A model generated the notes under the pieces. It saw only the letters and a program-made list of their open reading frames with translations, did not search any database and was not told the DNA's origin. From contig CM049320.1 of the NCBI GenBank assembly GCA_026874595.1, positions 45,644,714 through 45,708,713 of the forward strand: a stretch of DNA of 64,000 nt, in the 5' to 3' direction. The translations under genes were made by a program, and so were the position numbers. This document shows, in pieces, positions 1 through 11,046 of the stretch. Each line of letters opens with the position of its first letter. Within the stretch, counting starts at the first letter, position 1. Origin of the DNA: Sipunculus nudus. Lineage: Eukaryota; Annelida; Sipuncula; Golfingiida; Sipunculidae.

Positions 1-1163
1 TAGGCTAGGTATTTTATATCAACTTTTATATTCAGATATATATGTTAAATTGTATATATGTATAAAAAATATAAACTTAAAATAAAAAAAATTAGGATCT
101 AATACAAACATGTGTTCATTATTTACCAGCCTCAGCAGAACTGGAGAACAGGCTTTGTTTGCCCTGAATGTATATGCACTTTATTATGCAGAAGTGTTGT
201 TAATCCCCCCCCCCCCTTCCCAGTTGCTATTGATTCCTTTCCACCTGTGCAAATGTGTACAAGTTGTTTAATTTAAAAGAAAATTGGATTAGAAAAATAT
301 TAAGATCTAATTGAAACATATTCTTGCCTCAGGAGATCAGAACATAAAGTGATCAGCTCTGTCTGTCAATCATCTCTCCATTATCTTTAAATATATATAT
401 ATATTAATTATGAAATTTGTCTTATAAGCATTATTGAAATAACTTTCATATGCTGTATGTGTATTGATTAAGTCTAAAATGTGAAAGCAACTTGAATATT
501 CAGTTGTGTAATATTGCAGATCTTACACTTTAAAAAATTGATATAATAAAAGAAATTAAGAAATAATTGAAATATATTATCAGCTTTGTTTGTCTCTTAG
601 TCTCTCAGTCCTTTTTTAAATATTAAGTAATTGTGAATAAACTATTTCATCCTGTAAGCATTGTTGAATGAAGTGAAAATCCTATGTATATACACTATAA
701 TAATACAGAGATGTTGTAACTCCCATCATTCCATGCCCCCCCACCACCTTACATCTGCAGACTGGGGTCATTAGTTATATTTCAACTGTATACATTTTAT
801 AATATAAAAAATACATATATTTAATTATATATATATTATAAAAAAATAGATCCAATTGAGCTAATGTGTAAACTACTGAACTGTCAACAATTCATCAAAA
901 AGCCAACCAATGATCATGATAATAATGTACATCTTATGTTCACAAACTGATCACATGCTTCAGTTTAACATTAGAGAATGCATGGTTTGGTCACAAAATA
1001 TTATTTGCAATAATTTCTTACTCATCAATACAAACCAATCATGTCAACCAGCCATGGCCTATATTACCTTTTTCTCAAAGACTTTATCTTCATTTGATAT
1101 CATTTGAGATTTTTTACCTTCAGGGTCAACTTCAGTTGAGCACAGTGACCCATTGGTCCCTTG
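1..1163 (+). mobile_element. Family A element, 3' part
   Basis: AT-rich repeat that runs off the left edge of the window. It ends at about 1163 with the family A terminus: GAGCACAGTGACCCATTGGT followed by CCCTTG and TT. Its body resembles 58130-58740 of another A copy, including the cytosine-run block near 205 and 735 and the motif AAAAGCCAACCAATGATCAT near 898. The short ORFs inside are AT-rich chance frames. I infer a Helentron/HINE-like non-autonomous element. Confidence 0.55.
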
Positions 1164-1943
1164 TTTTTAAATAATCATATTTTATAAATTGCAAGTGCAT
1201 ATTTAGGCTATTTTGAAAATGATTTGTATCTAGTTCAACATAGGCATACATTTAATCAAAACCTAGGATATCAGAAACATTCAATGACAAATTGACACAA
1301 TATGCCAAACTTCTCTAAACAGGAAAACTCACTTGTAGGGACAAAATCCTCCAGTCCTTTGAGTGTCCAGCTTAGGGAAGTTTCGCTGTAGTAGTTATTC
1401 AGCTTATGTATAATTAAATAACAGTATTTTCACAAATTTGTTTGGGGTAAGTACTGTGCGGGATGCAAGGCGATATAATCCGTAATGAATGCCAGCTGTT
1501 GAATACATGTATCAACTGCTTAGCAGAAAAAATAAAAAGACTTATGTTGATTTAAGAATCTGAAGCAACATTGCATCTTTGTTACAATATGTCGATGACA
1601 TTACTTTAACGGCGAACACAGGCGGAATTGCAAAATTTACTTATTACTGTTGAGTGTGGTGTACTTCCTGGCACAGTGAAGCCAAGTGATAAGGGTAATA
1701 GGATGACATGTATACTAACTTCAAATATTATCAGTGTGGTTCCCAACTAGAAACAGTGAGCAATTATAAGTGTCTGGGTTTCAACCTACATAAACACAAA
1801 AAAACTCTGATAAGGCCAAAAAAAGGTAAGGTTCTCAGGCACCAAATGTCAATTTAAACTCCCTACAATCATGTTTACGTGGCAGACATCCTTGCTAATA
1901 TGTAACACATCTCACTCTTATTTCCCCTTGCCACTCAGTTTTA
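1164..1943. other. No gene seen; short family B fragment at its right edge
   Basis: Mostly unique-looking AT-rich sequence without a convincing ORF, splice pair or RNA. From about 1860 to 1935 it matches the 3' portion of family B (GTGGCAGACATCC, TATTTCCCCTTGCCACTCA; compare 40551-40617). A truncated B fragment therefore lies directly before the intact B copy that starts at 1944. Confidence 0.4.
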
Positions 1944-2953
1944 TTGTATCCGCCAAAACAGAGTTTTGCGGATACTATGTTTTCAGCTGCACGCCGCTGC
2001 GTAGGTTTCCGGAGAACTCCTCCGTAACCGCTGGGCGGAATTTTACGAAACCCAGGATTATGTTCGGGTCACATGTGAACTGCTGCGCCCCGATTTTGTC
2101 CAGAACCATGTTTGCACAGTGTCCATCTGTTCGTCTGCCTTGGGTTAAAATCACTCATATCTCTGCAGTGACTTGACCAATTCACCTGAAATTCGGCATG
2201 CGTATACATCCTGGATAGCTTTTCTGATTTTATGACAGCTGGCGCCACCTACATTCACATTTACGCTGCAGACATCCAAGCTCATATCTCGGGAACCGTT
2301 TGACCGATCAGGAAAATTTTTTTGCACAAATGTAGCCCTTGGAGAGCTTTATAACATACGCAAAACTGGTGGCGCCACCTGCAGCAATTGTTGCACAGCT
2401 CCTGTCTGTTTGTCTGCCATGGGATAAAATCACTCATATCTCGGCAGTGGTTTGACATATCTGGCTAAAATTTTGCAGGTTAATACATCCCTGACAGCTC
2501 TCTTGATTTTATGACAGGTGGAGCCACCTGCATTCTAGTTTATGCAGCAGACATCCAAGCTCATATCTTGGGAACCGTTTGACCGATTGGGCCAAAGTTT
2601 TGCAAGTGTATAGTTCTCACATAGCTCTTTATCATACGCAAAACTGGTGCTGTCACCTGCAACCATTTTTGCTCAGCGTCCATCTGATTGTCTGCCACGG
2701 GCTAAAATCACTCATATACATGTAGTGGTTTGACTTATCTGCCTTAAATTTTGCATATGTATACAACTGGGACTGCTTTCTGTTTTTGTGGTAGGGGGGG
2801 CAACCTTCAAACACAATTTGGCTGCAGACATCCATGCTAATATGCAACACTTCACTCTATTTCCCCTTGCCAGTTAATCCATGCCTCACTTCACCCGTTC
2901 CACTCTGATTTAGGCAGATACACGTAGTCGCTTGTCGACTACCCGTATTCTAG
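1944..2953 (+). mobile_element. Family B element, copy 1
   Basis: It starts TTGTATCCGCCAAAAC with a head hairpin (GTATCCGC against GCGGATAC) and ends with the 3' hairpin GTAGTCG-CTTGT-CGACTAC, then CCGTATTCTAG before TT. A degenerate inverted copy of the head (GGCAGATACA for GGCGGATACA) lies just before the 3' hairpin. The interior consists of about 280-bp units containing the palindrome GGTGGCGCCACC. A terminal CTAG with a hairpin a few bases upstream is Helitron-like; the class assignment is inference. Confidence 0.7.
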
Positions 2954-3765
2954 TTTTTATTAGCAAACCTGTGAGCTTATGCGATGGTGCGGCGTCGTAC
3001 GTCATGTGTCGTGCGTGGTGCGTCGTCTGTACATTAACCATAGCTATCTCAAAAACGGCAGGAGCTAGCATCACCAAAGTTTTTGCAACTAATCAGTCAT
3101 CCAAAAAACTATATTGGATTTTATTTATATTTTTTCTTACTGTATTTTCTTAGATTTTATAGGGAAAAAGCTTTAAAAATCTTCTCTTCCAAAACTGTCC
3201 AGCCAACATGTCTTATATTTCACAGAAATGATCCCTGGAACAATATCTCTCAAGTTTGTTCGAATGGTTTCAGTTTGAAGATTTTTGGCAGAGTTACAGG
3301 AGGTTGAACTTAGTCATCTGTCCAAAAAAGCACACTAAAATTAAAATCTCAGAAACGGCTAGACCTATAAATACCAAATTTTATACCAATGTTTGTCACA
3401 TATGTCATATCTGATTTTGAGGTATTGGTGGCGCCACCTACATTGATGTGATTTTTACAAGCAAAAATGTAATTTTAAACCCTTCTAGCTAATACACTGA
3501 TTTATGATGAAACTGTTAAGCTGATCGGTTTAAACTTTAAAAGAATTATTCTATGGTAGGGTTCTGCCAGTTTTATAAGAATAGATTGGGTAAAAAAAGC
3601 ATTTTATAAGAATAGACAGTTTTAAAAAAAGCCTTGTAGCCAATTGAAAAAGGCTTTCTGTATTTGAAAACAGACTGAGTTTCAGAAGCCAAGTCAAAAG
3701 GTCACTCAGTACAAACAGGTGGGGTCCAGACATCACCATGGCAACTGACCTGGCTCTTGGGGGTG

Positions 3766-3806
3766 TCTAGACAATGTGTCTGGACGTCTAGACACAGCAT
3801 CTAGAC
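3766..3806. repeat. TCTAGAC palindrome cluster
   Basis: TCTAGAC occurs at 3766, 3787 and 3800, and GACGTCTAGAC faces CTAGACGTC across a short spacer. This makes a small region with strong potential to fold. It lies within the D copy before the nested B. Confidence 0.6.
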
Positions 3807-3894
3807 GTCAAGACAATGTTTAGATGCAGAATTTCCAGATTATTGGAACTATATCTTTTAACTGTTTGAAAAGACTTGGTTTGCATTTAAAGCG

Positions 3895-5519
3895 AATCGG
3901 GTTTATCATCAAGTCACATGTGAACTGCAACGCCCTCTTTTTTGGTTGACCTCTGACCTTTCCTCACTGCCCAGCGTCAATTTGTGCGTCTGTTTCACAC
4001 ATAAACCTGCATATCTCGGGAACTGTTTGACCAATCAGGCTAAAAATTTTGCACAAATGTAGCCCTTTGATAGCTTTATAACATACACTAAAAATGGTGA
4101 CACCACCTGCAACCATTTTTGCATAGCGTCCATCTGTTCATCTGCCTTGGGATAATATCACTCATATCCCAGCAGTGGTTTGACTTATCCACCTGAAATT
4201 TTGCAGGTTTATACATCCTGGACAGCTTTCTCGATTTTATGATAGGTGGCGCCACGTACATTCACATTTACTCTGCAGTCATCCAAGCTCATATCTCGGG
4301 AACCGTTTGACCCATTGGGCCTAAATTTTGCATGTGTATAGATTTCACATAGCTATTCATCATAGGCAAAACATGTGGCGCTACCTGCAACCATTAATGC
4401 ACAGCACCCATCTGTTAATCTGCCTTGGGATAAAAATCACTCATATCTCAGCAGTGGTTTGACTTATCCACCTGAAATTTTGCATGTTTATACATCCTGG
4501 ACAGGTTTCTCAATTTTATGACAGGTCACGCCACCTACAGTCATGTTTACTTTGCAGACATTTAAGCTCATATCTCGTGAACTGTTTGACCGTTTGGGCC
4601 AAAATTTTGCATGTGTATAGATCTCATATACCTCTTCATCTTAGGCAAAACTGGTGGCCCCACCTGCAACCATTTATGCACAGTGTCCATCTGTTCATCT
4701 GCCTTGGGATAAAATCACTCATATCTCATCAGTGGTTGGACTTATCCACCTGAAATTTTGCAGGTTTATACATCCTGGACAGCTTTCTCGATTTTATGAC
4801 AGGTGGTGCCACGTTTATTCATGTTTACTCTGCAGACATCCACGCTCATATCTCGGGAACCGTTTGACCGATTGGGGCAAAGTTTTGCATTTGTATAGAT
4901 CTTATATAACTCTTCATCATAGGCAAAACTGGTGGCACCACCTTCAACCATTTATGCACAGCCCCCATCTGTTCATCTGCCTTGGGATTAAATCATCCTT
5001 ATCTCAGCAGTGGTTGGACTTATCCACCTGAAATTTAGCAGGTTTATACATCCTGGACTGCTCCCTTGATTTTATGACAGGTGGTGCCACCTACATTCAG
5101 GTTTACTTTGCAGACATCCAAGCTCATATCTCGGGAACCGTTTGACAGATTGGGCCAAAATTTTGCTTGTGTATAGATCTCGCAAAGCTCTCTTCATCAT
5201 AAGCGAAACTGGTGGTGCCACCTGCAACCACTTAGGAACACCGTCAATCTGTTCATCTGTCTTGGGGTAAAATCACTCATATCTCAGCAGTGGTTTGACT
5301 TATCCACCTGAAATTTTGCAGGTTTATACATCCTGGACAATTTTCTCGATTTTATGACAGGTGGCACTACCTATATTCATGTTTTCGCTGCAGATATCCA
5401 TGCTAATATGCAACACACCTCACTCTTTCCCCTTGCCACTTAATCCATGCCTCACTTCACCCGTCCCATTCTGATTTCTGTGGATACACATAGTCACTTG
5501 TCGACTACCCATATTCTAG
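3895..5519 (+). mobile_element. Family B element, copy 2, headless
   Basis: It begins inside the B body (TCACATGTGAACTGCAACGC) without the GTATCCGCC head. It contains at least four about 280-bp internal units with near-palindromic GGTGGCGCCACC blocks. It ends with CACATAGTCACTTGTCGACT, ACCCATATT, CTAG. The many short frames in it are repeated translations of the same unit, not genes. Confidence 0.65.
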
Positions 5520-5690
5520 TTTTAAAATGTCCTAGTCTGAAACTTGCAGGTCTGAAATGTCCATTTTGCTGAAATCATAAAGACTAAGGTAGATATGCAG
5601 GACTTAATGGATCAATATTAAATTTTAAAAATAAACCTCCATTCATACTCCCAAACATTGCACAGGTTCGCATTAGGCCTGTAGGCCTTG

Positions 5691-6339
5691 TTTTCAATAG
5701 AAACTTACCAATTTTCAGCTCAAGTCGCTCAGACATTTCTTTCAAGAAGATAAAATGATCCAGTTTTGATAAGATTTACTTTGTTATGTAGTGCTTTAAG
5801 CTCTTTTCCAAAACAATTTTGTTATTATCATGTTTTTCCCGTGATCATGACATTTTTATAGAAACATACAACAAAGGTAAAAAATATCGCCCTTGAGCAC
5901 TGATTTCTGAAAAAAAGTGACTGAAAACCCAGCTTTTTATTAGCCTAGAGTTCTGATTTCCTAGCGGCTGCTGGATTATGAGCTCTTGGTTCAGTACTAG
6001 GCAAGTTAAACAATTTTAAGCCTTCTACTTAAATGACTCCTTTAAAAATTTATATATTATGATGGTAGTAACAGTCCTGTAGATTATGCATCTGAGATAT
6101 GTGGATATGCCAGAACATCTTGCACAATTACGCAGTTTCCTGTACTTAATTAAACAATTCAATTGGTTTATTTTATAAATTGTGACGGTTTGATTTTGAC
6201 AGAATACTTAGTCAACTGTTGAAAAAAATTGATGTTATGAAAAATGAGGATCTAGTGTTCATTATTCACCTGCCTCAGTGGCATTGGAATTTTGCTTTGT
6301 TTTTCCATCTTTCTGCCTGTTTTTAAAAAGTTAATAATT
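5691..6339. other. No gene seen
   Basis: AT-rich intergenic or intronic DNA. No ORF above noise, no splice-bounded coding block and no clear repeat boundary. It follows the D terminus at 5690. Confidence 0.4.
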
Positions 6340-6804
6340 TTATCCACCAAAATAAATTTTTTATGGATACTGTGTTTTTGACCAGGTTAAAAAACTTAAA
6401 AAAGATTGGTTTTTTATTAAAAAAAAATAGGATCTTACTGAACAAAAAAGGGTAAACTGGTGAATTGCAACCAGCTTATCAAAAAGCCAACCAATTATTA
6501 TGGTACATTAGTAATAGTATAGATCTTATATTCACAAGCTGCCTACATGCTTCAGTTTCATTATTAGGAAACATATGGTCAGATCACGATATATTATTTG
6601 TTATTTGCAGTGGTTTCTTAATTCGCGATATTTGCGGTAGGGGAAAGACCACAAAATTGAAACCATGCAGATATGAACCTTGCTGTCATGGGAAAATAGT
6701 CTCTTTAGTTGCCACCAGGTGGCAATAGTGGGCATTAGTTATAAATAAATATATTCCAAATGATGATCATGTTGATGGCAGTGTGTGACGTGTCCATAGT
6801 CTAG
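6340..6804 (+). mobile_element. Mosaic, degenerate B-type element
   Basis: The left side has a worn B head (ATCCACCAAAATAAATTTTT then TATGGATAC) and the right side ends GTCCATAGTCTAG before TTTT. The interior resembles family A sequence at 840-1000 (AAAAAGCCAACCAAT). This is either recombination or nesting of short fragments. The frame at 6465-6728 translates repeat DNA. Confidence 0.35.
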
Positions 6805-6869
6805 TTTTATACATATAAATATGCCTGGTTTTCAACCTACAGTTCTGCATGTGAGATATTATTTATTAT

Positions 6870-7090
6870 TTAAGTATCATATAAGATGTCTTGGTCGAAC
6901 TGCTTGTACTCTCCCCACTTACGCTTTGTCGGATGTCGGTTGATCTGGTCATTTACCGCTTGGAATGAATCTGCTCTTTCTTCACATTCACACTCATGGG
7001 ATCTCAGGCAGACCTTCAGCACGCCGATGCTTCAGCCCCTTCCATAACCAACATGTTATAATCCATGGAACGATGTTTCGATAATGTCAT
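6870..7090 (-). pseudogene. Unassigned small coding-like locus with one frameshift
   Basis: On the minus strand an ATG at 7090 opens 24 codons (MTLSKHRSMDYNMLVMEGAE, then ASAC) to a TGA at 7018-7016. A frame one base away runs open across this point from 7019 to a TAA at 6870-6872. Its product is Cys/Glu-rich then basic (SHECECEERADSFQAV, RHPTKRKWGEYKQFDQ) and reads like real protein, unlike the repeat frames nearby. A single indel would join them into about 73 residues. AATAAA-like sequence lies just downstream on the minus strand. I do not recognise a family. It could be a pseudogene, an exon of an unannotated gene or transposon cargo. Confidence 0.35.
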
Positions 7091-7125
7091 CCAACTTGAT
7101 ATGAAGAAGGTAGAGTGGAGGGCCC

Positions 7126-7133
7126 TATTTATA
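7126..7133 (-). promoter_or_regulatory. Possible TATA box
   Basis: TATAAATA on the minus strand, followed by GGGCCCTCC, lies 36 bases upstream of the ATG at 7090. The spacing would leave a leader of only about 10 bases, so it may be coincidence. Listed because it precedes the coding-like locus. Confidence 0.25.
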
Positions 7134-7459
7134 TTGATATGTAGTGGTCAAGCTGTGAAACTAGTGCCCCTTTGAAGCAGCCAGGTCCCGTCAGTGATGG
7201 TCATTGTTATCGGTTATTTGAGCAAAACTTGAGCATCATTTTGTAATCATCCCAAGCTCATTTGAATAAAAGAACCCTTATCAGAGGTAGCTTGTTTAAA
7301 AAAAACAATGGCTAGTTTTTCTGTGAAGACTAACAAGTAACATTGTTTCTTGAATAAAGCATTATTTCTCACAGTGACACCTGCACTCACAGGTGAGCTG
7401 TGGGAAAGGGCCTTTTTGTAATTAACTCTGACCAGAGTGGGGAAACCCTCCTTAATTAG
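7134..7459. other. No gene seen
   Basis: Mixed sequence between the minus-strand coding-like locus and a family A end. It contains two AATAAA-like hexamers near 7266 and 7352 on the plus strand, but no exon or ORF I can support. Confidence 0.35.
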
Positions 7460-7779
7460 TTAACTAAAACATTTGCCCTGAGCATGGTAAAAAAAGGGTG
7501 ATACAAGCAGGGAACTTTGTGTAATAGAGAATTGATACCTGTTTTGGTGTTTTATTAAAATATTAATATATTCTCTAAAATGGAACCCCGTGAAACTATG
7601 AAAAATTGCTTGAGCGCAAAAATTGAGCCCTATAAATATAAAGCCAACCACATTTTCTTCAATCATGTCGACCATCAGTGGCCACTATAACCTGTTCCTC
7701 TCAGACTTTATCTCCTTTTGATTTTATTTTAGACTTTTACATAAAGGTCAACTTCAGCTGAGCACCCATGGGTCCCTTG
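7460..7779 (+). mobile_element. Family A element, 3' fragment
   Basis: Ends CTTCAGCTGAGCACCCATGG then GTCCCTTG before TT. This matches the A terminus with its ACCCATGGGT palindrome. The upstream block (CAGACTTTATCTCC) parallels 1075-1130 of the first A copy. No head is visible. Confidence 0.5.
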
Positions 7780-7916
7780 TTAAAGAAATTAATTTCCTTT
7801 TAAATAATTTAAGCAAATTAAAATATAATTAAACCAATTAGTAGGCATAATTTGATAATATATCAGCCAAATTATGGAATAATAAAGGTGCAATTAAGAA
7901 TTGTGAATCAAGTGAT

Positions 7917-8325
7917 ATTGTATCTGCCAAAACAAATTTTTGTGGATACTATGTTTTTGACCAGATGCCACCACATTCGATTCTGGAATAGAACTCTGAG
8001 ACCACAGGACAGAATTTTCCAAAACATGACACCATTATCTGGTCACGTGAACTGATGCCAAAATATTTTGAGTTGACCTCTGACCTTTTTTCTCTGCAGT
8101 GCGTCTGTTTTGACACTTTTACCTACATATCTTTGGATTCGTTTGACCAATAGGGCTGAAATTTTGCATGAATGTAGCTCTTGGATAGCTCCATAACATA
8201 CACAAAAAATGGTGGCTCCACCTGCAACTATTTTTGCACATGGTCCAAGTGTTCATCCGCCTTGGGTTAAAATCACACATAACTCTGCAGCGGTCGGATT
8301 CATCCACCGGAAATTTTGTATGTTT
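7917..8325 (+). mobile_element. Family B element, copy 3, 3' truncated
   Basis: Starts TTGTATCTGCCAAAACAAAT with the usual folded head (AAAACAAATTTTTGTGGATAC). It follows the B consensus through CTGAAATTTTGCATGAATGT and stops at AAATTTTGTATGTTT, where an LTR-like sequence begins. The B tail is missing to the right. Confidence 0.55.
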
Positions 8326-8861
8326 TGTTGCATGTATCTGTTGACATTCTGATTTGTGTTGGGCACAAGCCTTGTTCTTTGCTATGGGAGACGCGCGAGT
8401 TGGGCCCTGGCTTGCGTGTGAAGGGTGAAACGTAGAGACACAGCATTCTTTGTGTTCTAGATGGTTTGGGTCTGTTCAGGCGCTGTGGGCCCACGTGTAT
8501 TGTTGTGTTCTTTGGAATATTTATGAATGGAAGTTTCTGGGCTTTGGGTGAAAAAGCTATAAAATAGGGGCTGTGTTTAGAGCCGGCAGAGAGAGAAAAA
8601 TACCAGCAGACACTAAAGAGTGTGAGTCTCTAATCAGTATTTTTAGGACCTTTCCGATAATTGCAGAACTAACAGATCTTCAACAGACTATGTAACAGGT
8701 TTTATATAGATTGTCTTCAGTTTGCCTTTGGGATTATACCAGAACATCACTTTTGGATTACAGATTGTTATCATGATTAAATCGGACTATTCTCTGAGAA
8801 GATTTACATTGACTGTTCATCTAGAATATTTTTAATAAAGGACTTATGTTGAGCTGTGACA
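8326..8861 (+). mobile_element. LTR-like fragment
   Basis: Starts TGTTGCATG exactly where the B homology breaks off. It has a TATA-like CTATAAAATAG near 8557, a purine-rich GCAGAGAGAGAAAA about 30 bases later, AATAAA at 8834-8839, and ends GAGCTGTGACA at 8861. Next comes GTTGTGGTATCCAGA, loosely like a primer-binding site. Layout and size fit a retrotransposon LTR. No gag or pol and no second LTR are in the window. It is called from layout only, so another promoter-bearing repeat is possible. Confidence 0.4.
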
Positions 8862-9072
8862 GTTGTGGTATCCAGAAATCAAAGCCTAAGATCTGGACAG
8901 TTCGGTACTGTTAATTTTTATTATTGTTATACTGTGTAATTGTATTGATTTAGTGTGTTGTAATGTTTGGATTGTTCTAAGAGTAAATTATAATTATTTG
9001 TTAACAAAAAACCACTGACTTCTGTATTAATTCCCCTAGACATTTCATTTTGCCTAGTGTAGTGGAATCTGA
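8862..9072. other. Unassigned stretch after the LTR-like fragment
   Basis: About 210 bases with no coding signal. They may be leftover internal sequence of the LTR element. They end at the head of the next D copy. Confidence 0.3.
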
Positions 9073-10554
9073 TTTTTAGCGAACCTATGAGCTTATGCGG
9101 TGGTGTGGCCTCGTCCGGCGTCTGTACATTAACCCATACTATTTTGAAAACGGCAAGAGTTAGCATCAAGAAATTTTCTGCAAAAAATTAGTCATCTCAG
9201 AAACTCTATTGAATTTTGTTTATTTTTTGGCTAACTGCATTTTCTTAGATTTTATAGGGAAAAAGCTAAAAAAGCTTTAAAAACCTTCTTCTCTAAAAAT
9301 GTTCAGCCAAATTGTTCAATTTTTTCAAAGAAATAACTTTTATACCATCTCTCTCAAGTTTGTTTGAATGATTCAAGTTCAGTGAATTTTGGCCAAGTTA
9401 CAGGAAGTTGAACTTAGTTATCTGGTCACTCTCAAATTGAGGTATTGGTGGTGCCACCTGCATTGGCCTTTTTTGAACGGGGGTCATCAGTGCCCGTATC
9501 ATACTGACAGCTACAAAAAACTTCTTCTCTGAAACCATATTGCCAAATTGTTTAATATCACACAGAAATGATCCTAGGGTAGTGCTTTCTGAAGTGTGTT
9601 CAAATGGTCTCAGTTTAGTGACTTTTGGCTGAGTTATGGGAAGCTGAATTTAGTCATATGCCATAACAGCCCATTTTAGCTCAGTGACTACAAAGATCTT
9701 CTTCTCAAAAACCACTGGGCCAAATTCTTAAATCTCACACATTTATCATCCTTAGATGTTGATAATTCAAGTTTGTTCAAATGGTTTTGGTTCAGTGATT
9801 TTTGGCTGAGTTATGAGAAGCTTAACTTAGCCATTTTGCTGTATTTTCCCATATGAGTTATAAACCTGTAAAACGTTTTTTGACCAAGGCCACCGAGACA
9901 AATTTGTGTAATATTTTGCAAGAATAATTCCCTGAATAATTCTTATAATAATTATCTTTTATGGTTCCAAAGGATGAATTTTGGCTGAATTATAAAGATT
10001 GAATTGAGTCATTTTACCATATATGTAAGCTCTGTCGATAGGCTCAGGATATAGCAGAAATAACATGATGTCAAGTGAAAATTTGTGTTTTGCCATAACA
10101 TACCTGACAAAAGACAGGCCAATGACACTAATGGATCATTCACAAGGACAGATTTGTTTGCACACTAATTAGCTAGAGTTAGGGTTGCTCTCCAATGCTT
10201 ATCAGATGTATGCTCAGCTAATTAGATTGGGCAAACATACATCGACCATCAGTACTTGCAACCTCCTGCACGGAGGTACTTGGCCCATGCATTAATTAAA
10301 CTCTTGTACATCGCGATTGGCTGAATGACCCAGGTGAGGGCTTGGGGCACAGTGATTGACAGGCCTGTGGCAGGGCTGGAGTTAGTTAACAAACACCCTG
10401 TCAACACATCTTGGTGTTTACTGAATAGAAATCACCCTTTTTCACAAAATGCAACCTGCGACCCAAAATGTACTCAGCTGCATTAGATCAGCCCAGTATT
10501 CAATGCCTGGTATATTTCCCAATGCACAGGTTCGCATTAGGCCTGTAGGCCTTG
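9073..10554 (+). mobile_element. Family D element, copy 2, complete (about 1.5 kb)
   Basis: The clearest uninterrupted D copy. The head TTTTTAGCGAACCTATGAGC is followed by GCGTCTGTACATTAACCC. The tail is ATGCACAGGTTCGCATTAGG, CCTGTAGGCCTTG. The head GCGAACCT and the tail AGGTTCGC are inverted, and AGGCCTGTAGGCCT is the terminal fold. The body has repeated blocks (CAAATGGTTTTGGTTCAGTG, TTTTGGCTGAGTTATG) at roughly 180-200 base spacing. Non-coding. Confidence 0.7.
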
Positions 10555-10589
10555 CTGCTTATGTCTTAAGATAAAAAAAAACATCTGAC

Positions 10590-11046
10590 ATCGTTTTGAC
10601 ACTGGATAACCATAATGCAGTGCGACAGGGATTTCCCCGGTGTCATGCCAGATGCGCCACTCCCAAATGCGCACCTGTCAGTTACGCTACTGCCATATGC
10701 GCAACTGCCATATGCGACAGATTCCAGTTGCGCAACATGCCATATGCACAACAAAGTTATAATAAGCCATATAGAGTCATTTTATGTTGTGCTTATAGTA
10801 AGTATGTATCTGTATCACACGGCCCCTTCATTATTTTATCGAATGCGGTATATTTTTGCAACAATAGGCCTGTACGAGCTAAGAAACCCTTTCCATTTTG
10901 AGCAACAATGTTCGGTCACGACACGTGCGGCTGATCACCATGACACAGTTGCGTTATCTGTCAATAAAATTTATGAACATTGGATATTATTATTTATTCA
11001 TCTCTGTTTTTTAAGAAACACTAACAATGAACTGTCATATAAATAA
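10590..11046 (+). repeat. Family H repeat, copy 1
   Basis: A block of about 450 bp with GCCATATGCGCAACTG motifs and a conserved AAAATTTATGAACATTGGAT near its end. It matches 18537-18960 in reverse complement with scattered substitutions and indels. Frames on both strands are open by chance in parts of both copies but do not agree between copies, so I do not call a gene. Confidence 0.7.

Larger units (their letters stand above)
2954..5690 (+). mobile_element. Family D element, copy 1, with nested B material
   Basis: The head TTAGCAAACCTGTGAGCTTATG sits directly after the B copy. The 3' end is CACAGGTTCGCATTAGGCCT, then GTAGGCC and TTG. The head GCGAACCTGTG (one base changed here) and the 3' CACAGGTTCGC are inverted repeats, and AGGCCTGTAGGCCT forms the terminal hairpin. 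A headless family B copy (about 3895-5519, ending in CTAG) interrupts it. Confidence 0.65.

Noticed and set aside
10615-11046. 143-codon plus-strand ORF
   Set aside because: It lies in repeat H. The inverted copy at 18591-18908 keeps only a shortened, rearranged version, and the peptide has no recognisable domain.
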